A stretch of 5,910 bases of DNA from Candidatus Aenigmatarchaeota archaeon. GTDB taxonomy: Archaea; Aenigmatarchaeota; Aenigmatarchaeia; GW2011-AR5. A model generated the notes under the pieces. That model had not been told where the DNA came from. It worked only from the letters and a program-made list of their open reading frames with translations, and did not search any database. The stretch is from positions 1-5,910 of the forward strand of contig JACQNW010000024.1 of assembly GCA_016202845.1 (NCBI GenBank). The letters run 5' to 3'. The position numbers were made by a program, and so were the translations under genes. This document shows positions 4,842 through 5,910 of the stretch, piece after piece. Each line of letters begins with the position of its first letter. The first letter of the stretch is position 1.

Positions 4842-5886
4842 ATATAAACTTGTTGAGACTTTTTATTGCCTTCAGCTTCTGCTGGTCACCGAGTTTTGCA
4901 TTATCCACAGCTGTTCTAAGCATTTGTATGGAATTTTCATACGTAGGCTTGTCAACTGGAAAAGGTATGGAATCTTTGCCTCCATGGCTAAAGCTAAACT
5001 TAACAGGATCATTCCATGAAGGCGCTGCGCCATAAACAAGCTGCGAGATAAGAGCCAGAGCGCGGACTGCTTTTGGCCCCATTCCCCTTATCGCAAGCAG
5101 CTCTTCATAATTCTGAGGCTGCAATTCATAAGCTTTTTTCAAAGTGTCTACAGTTTGTTTTTTCAGCTGTCTTATTTCATGATGGGCAGGCATCTCCAGA
5201 TTTGGAATAGAGCTAGCGTTCTGAAGTCTTTTTGAAATATTATCCTTAACCAGATCAACACTAATCTGCCGAGTCTCTTCGCTTTGCTTCGCTGACAAAT
5301 CAAGAACTTCCTTTTCTTTTTTATCGCAGGCAATAGTTTGCTTTTCGTTCAAAAAAGAGTCTGTTGTAAGCCAGTGATACCTTCTTGCATATTTATTACT
5401 CTCATTCATTCCTTGCTGTATTACTGTCCACTCATTTTTTTCAGTAAAAATAAACATGTGATGGTAAAGCTGATAACCATCCTGCACAGCTGTATTGTCG
5501 ATCTTTGCAGACATCTTTGATGCATGAACAAGATTTTTTATCTTGTCATCTGAAAAAGAAAACTCCTGCGCTTTCTTCAAAATTTCTTCTGGTGTTTTTC
5601 TGCTTGTTTTTCCCTTGCCGCCGCAAGCGGCAATTCCTTCTATTTCAGCTTCCTTTATTGCTCCACAGACTGTTGTTGTGACTCCACTGCTATGCCAGTC
5701 GTAGCCCAGAACGCAGCCAAAACTTTGAAAGAAAAAAGGATCGCTCAACCTCTTTAAAAATTCCTCTTCTCCGTATTCCAGAATTATTGCATCTCCTACA
5801 GCTTTCGCCAGCGGTTTCATGCGCCGGAAAAGCCATGGCGGGCAATGGCCGCCGTGCAAAGGCAGATGCGCGTAGCCGGTTCTCAT
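4837..5886 (-). CDS. DUF763 family protein with helix-hairpin-helix motif
   Basis: The 349-residue protein is a full-length member of DUF763, a family of unknown function common in archaea and thermophilic bacteria. The N-terminal signature is clear: 'MRTGYAHLPLHGG' (1-13), 'LSDPFFFQSFGCVLGYDWHSSGVTTT' over 47-72, then 'VCGAIKEA' (73-80). Polar conserved residues there (H11, C58, D63, H65, C74) are candidates for a metal or active site. Further family blocks are 'YQLYHHMFIF' (138-147), 'IPNLEMPAHHEI' (227-238) and 'WNDPVKFSFSHGGKDSIPFPV' over 291-311. A helix-hairpin-helix-like element, 'ELLAIRGMGPKAVRALALI' (262-280), suggests nucleic-acid binding. There is no signal peptide or membrane segment. 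The start is certain from the family N-terminus. Only 24 nt of upstream sequence is in the window and it is very AT-rich; a TATA box would fall at its edge. A DNA repair or processing role is inference only. Confidence 0.93.
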   Translation of the reverse strand: MRTGYAHLPLHGGHCPPWLFRRMKPLAKAVGDAIILEYGEEEFLKRLSDPFFFQSFGCVLGYDWHSSGVTTTVCGAIKEAEIEGIAACGGKGKTSRKTPEEILKKAQEFSFSDDKIKNLVHASKMSAKIDNTAVQDGYQLYHHMFIFTEKNEWTVIQQGMNESNKYARRYHWLTTDSFLNEKQTIACDKKEKEVLDLSAKQSEETRQISVDLVKDNISKRLQNASSIPNLEMPAHHEIRQLKKQTVDTLKKAYELQPQNYEELLAIRGMGPKAVRALALISQLVYGAAPSWNDPVKFSFSHGGKDSIPFPVDKPTYENSIQMLRTAVDNAKLGDQQKLKAIKSLNKFIS

Positions 5887-5910
5887 ATAAAATATATGTT
5901 AAGAAAAAAA

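Noticed and set aside
4756..5019. Plus-strand 87-aa open frame across the 69-aa orphan and DUF763
   Set aside because: It runs antisense to the start of one gene and the end of another, and its sequence shows no family features.
5615..5633. Perfect hairpin TTGCCGC-CGCAA-GCGGCAA inside DUF763
   Set aside because: About one 7-bp stem with a short loop is expected by chance in this much sequence, and the region encodes a Gly/Ala-rich stretch that explains the GC-rich codons.
1..5910. CRISPR array, mobile element, tRNA/rRNA gene or a multi-gene defence island
   Set aside because: No regular repeat-spacer pattern, transposase or integrase, tRNA cloverleaf or defence-type enzyme set was seen; the genes are mostly housekeeping.

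Overview
The window looks like a compact, gene-dense archaeal chromosome segment. The genes that point to Archaea are a class I lysyl-tRNA synthetase, a CTP-dependent riboflavin kinase (DUF120/RibK) and a DUF763 protein. TATA-like boxes also sit at a fixed distance from several start codons, as expected for archaeal leaderless transcripts. The DNA is AT-rich (about 40% GC by eye), with short or absent intergenic gaps and small proteins. A reduced-genome lineage such as a DPANN group would fit, but the sequence alone does not settle the phylum. No rRNA, tRNA, CRISPR array, transposase or integrase was seen.

Layout. On the + strand: a 60-residue DUF433 antitoxin-like gene (13-195); 15 nt later lysS (211-1824); a GNAT acetyltransferase (1849-2505); a two-gene riboflavin/FMN unit, ribK (2547-2948) and ribE (2933-3520), overlapping by 16 nt; and a divergent ribose-phosphate diphosphokinase (3552-4610). 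On the - strand, convergent with these: a 69-residue orphan (4812-4603) whose end overlaps prs by 8 nt, and a DUF763 protein (5886-4837). There is no gene-free stretch of 300 bases or more.

Expression logic. The GNAT gene, prs and the 69-aa orphan each have a TTTAAA-like box covering exactly positions -29 to -22 relative to the ATG, which implies transcription starting at or next to the start codon. ribK has a weaker, slightly displaced version. The downstream genes lysS and ribE instead have Shine-Dalgarno-like sequence. This splits the window into probable units: DUF433-lysS, GNAT, ribK-ribE, prs, the orphan, and DUF763.

Function. lysS charges tRNA-Lys. RibE makes riboflavin and RibK phosphorylates it to FMN, so the overlapping pair covers the last two steps to FMN. 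Prs supplies PRPP for nucleotide synthesis. The GNAT protein, the 69-aa orphan and DUF763 have no assignable substrate or role.

I did not find a clearly new multi-gene system. The points most worth checking are the bacterial-type RibE overlapping an archaeal RibK, the divergent enlarged Prs, two hairpins with identical arms inside ribK, the DUF433 gene next to lysS without a visible toxin, the orphan gene, and the uncharacterised DUF763 protein.
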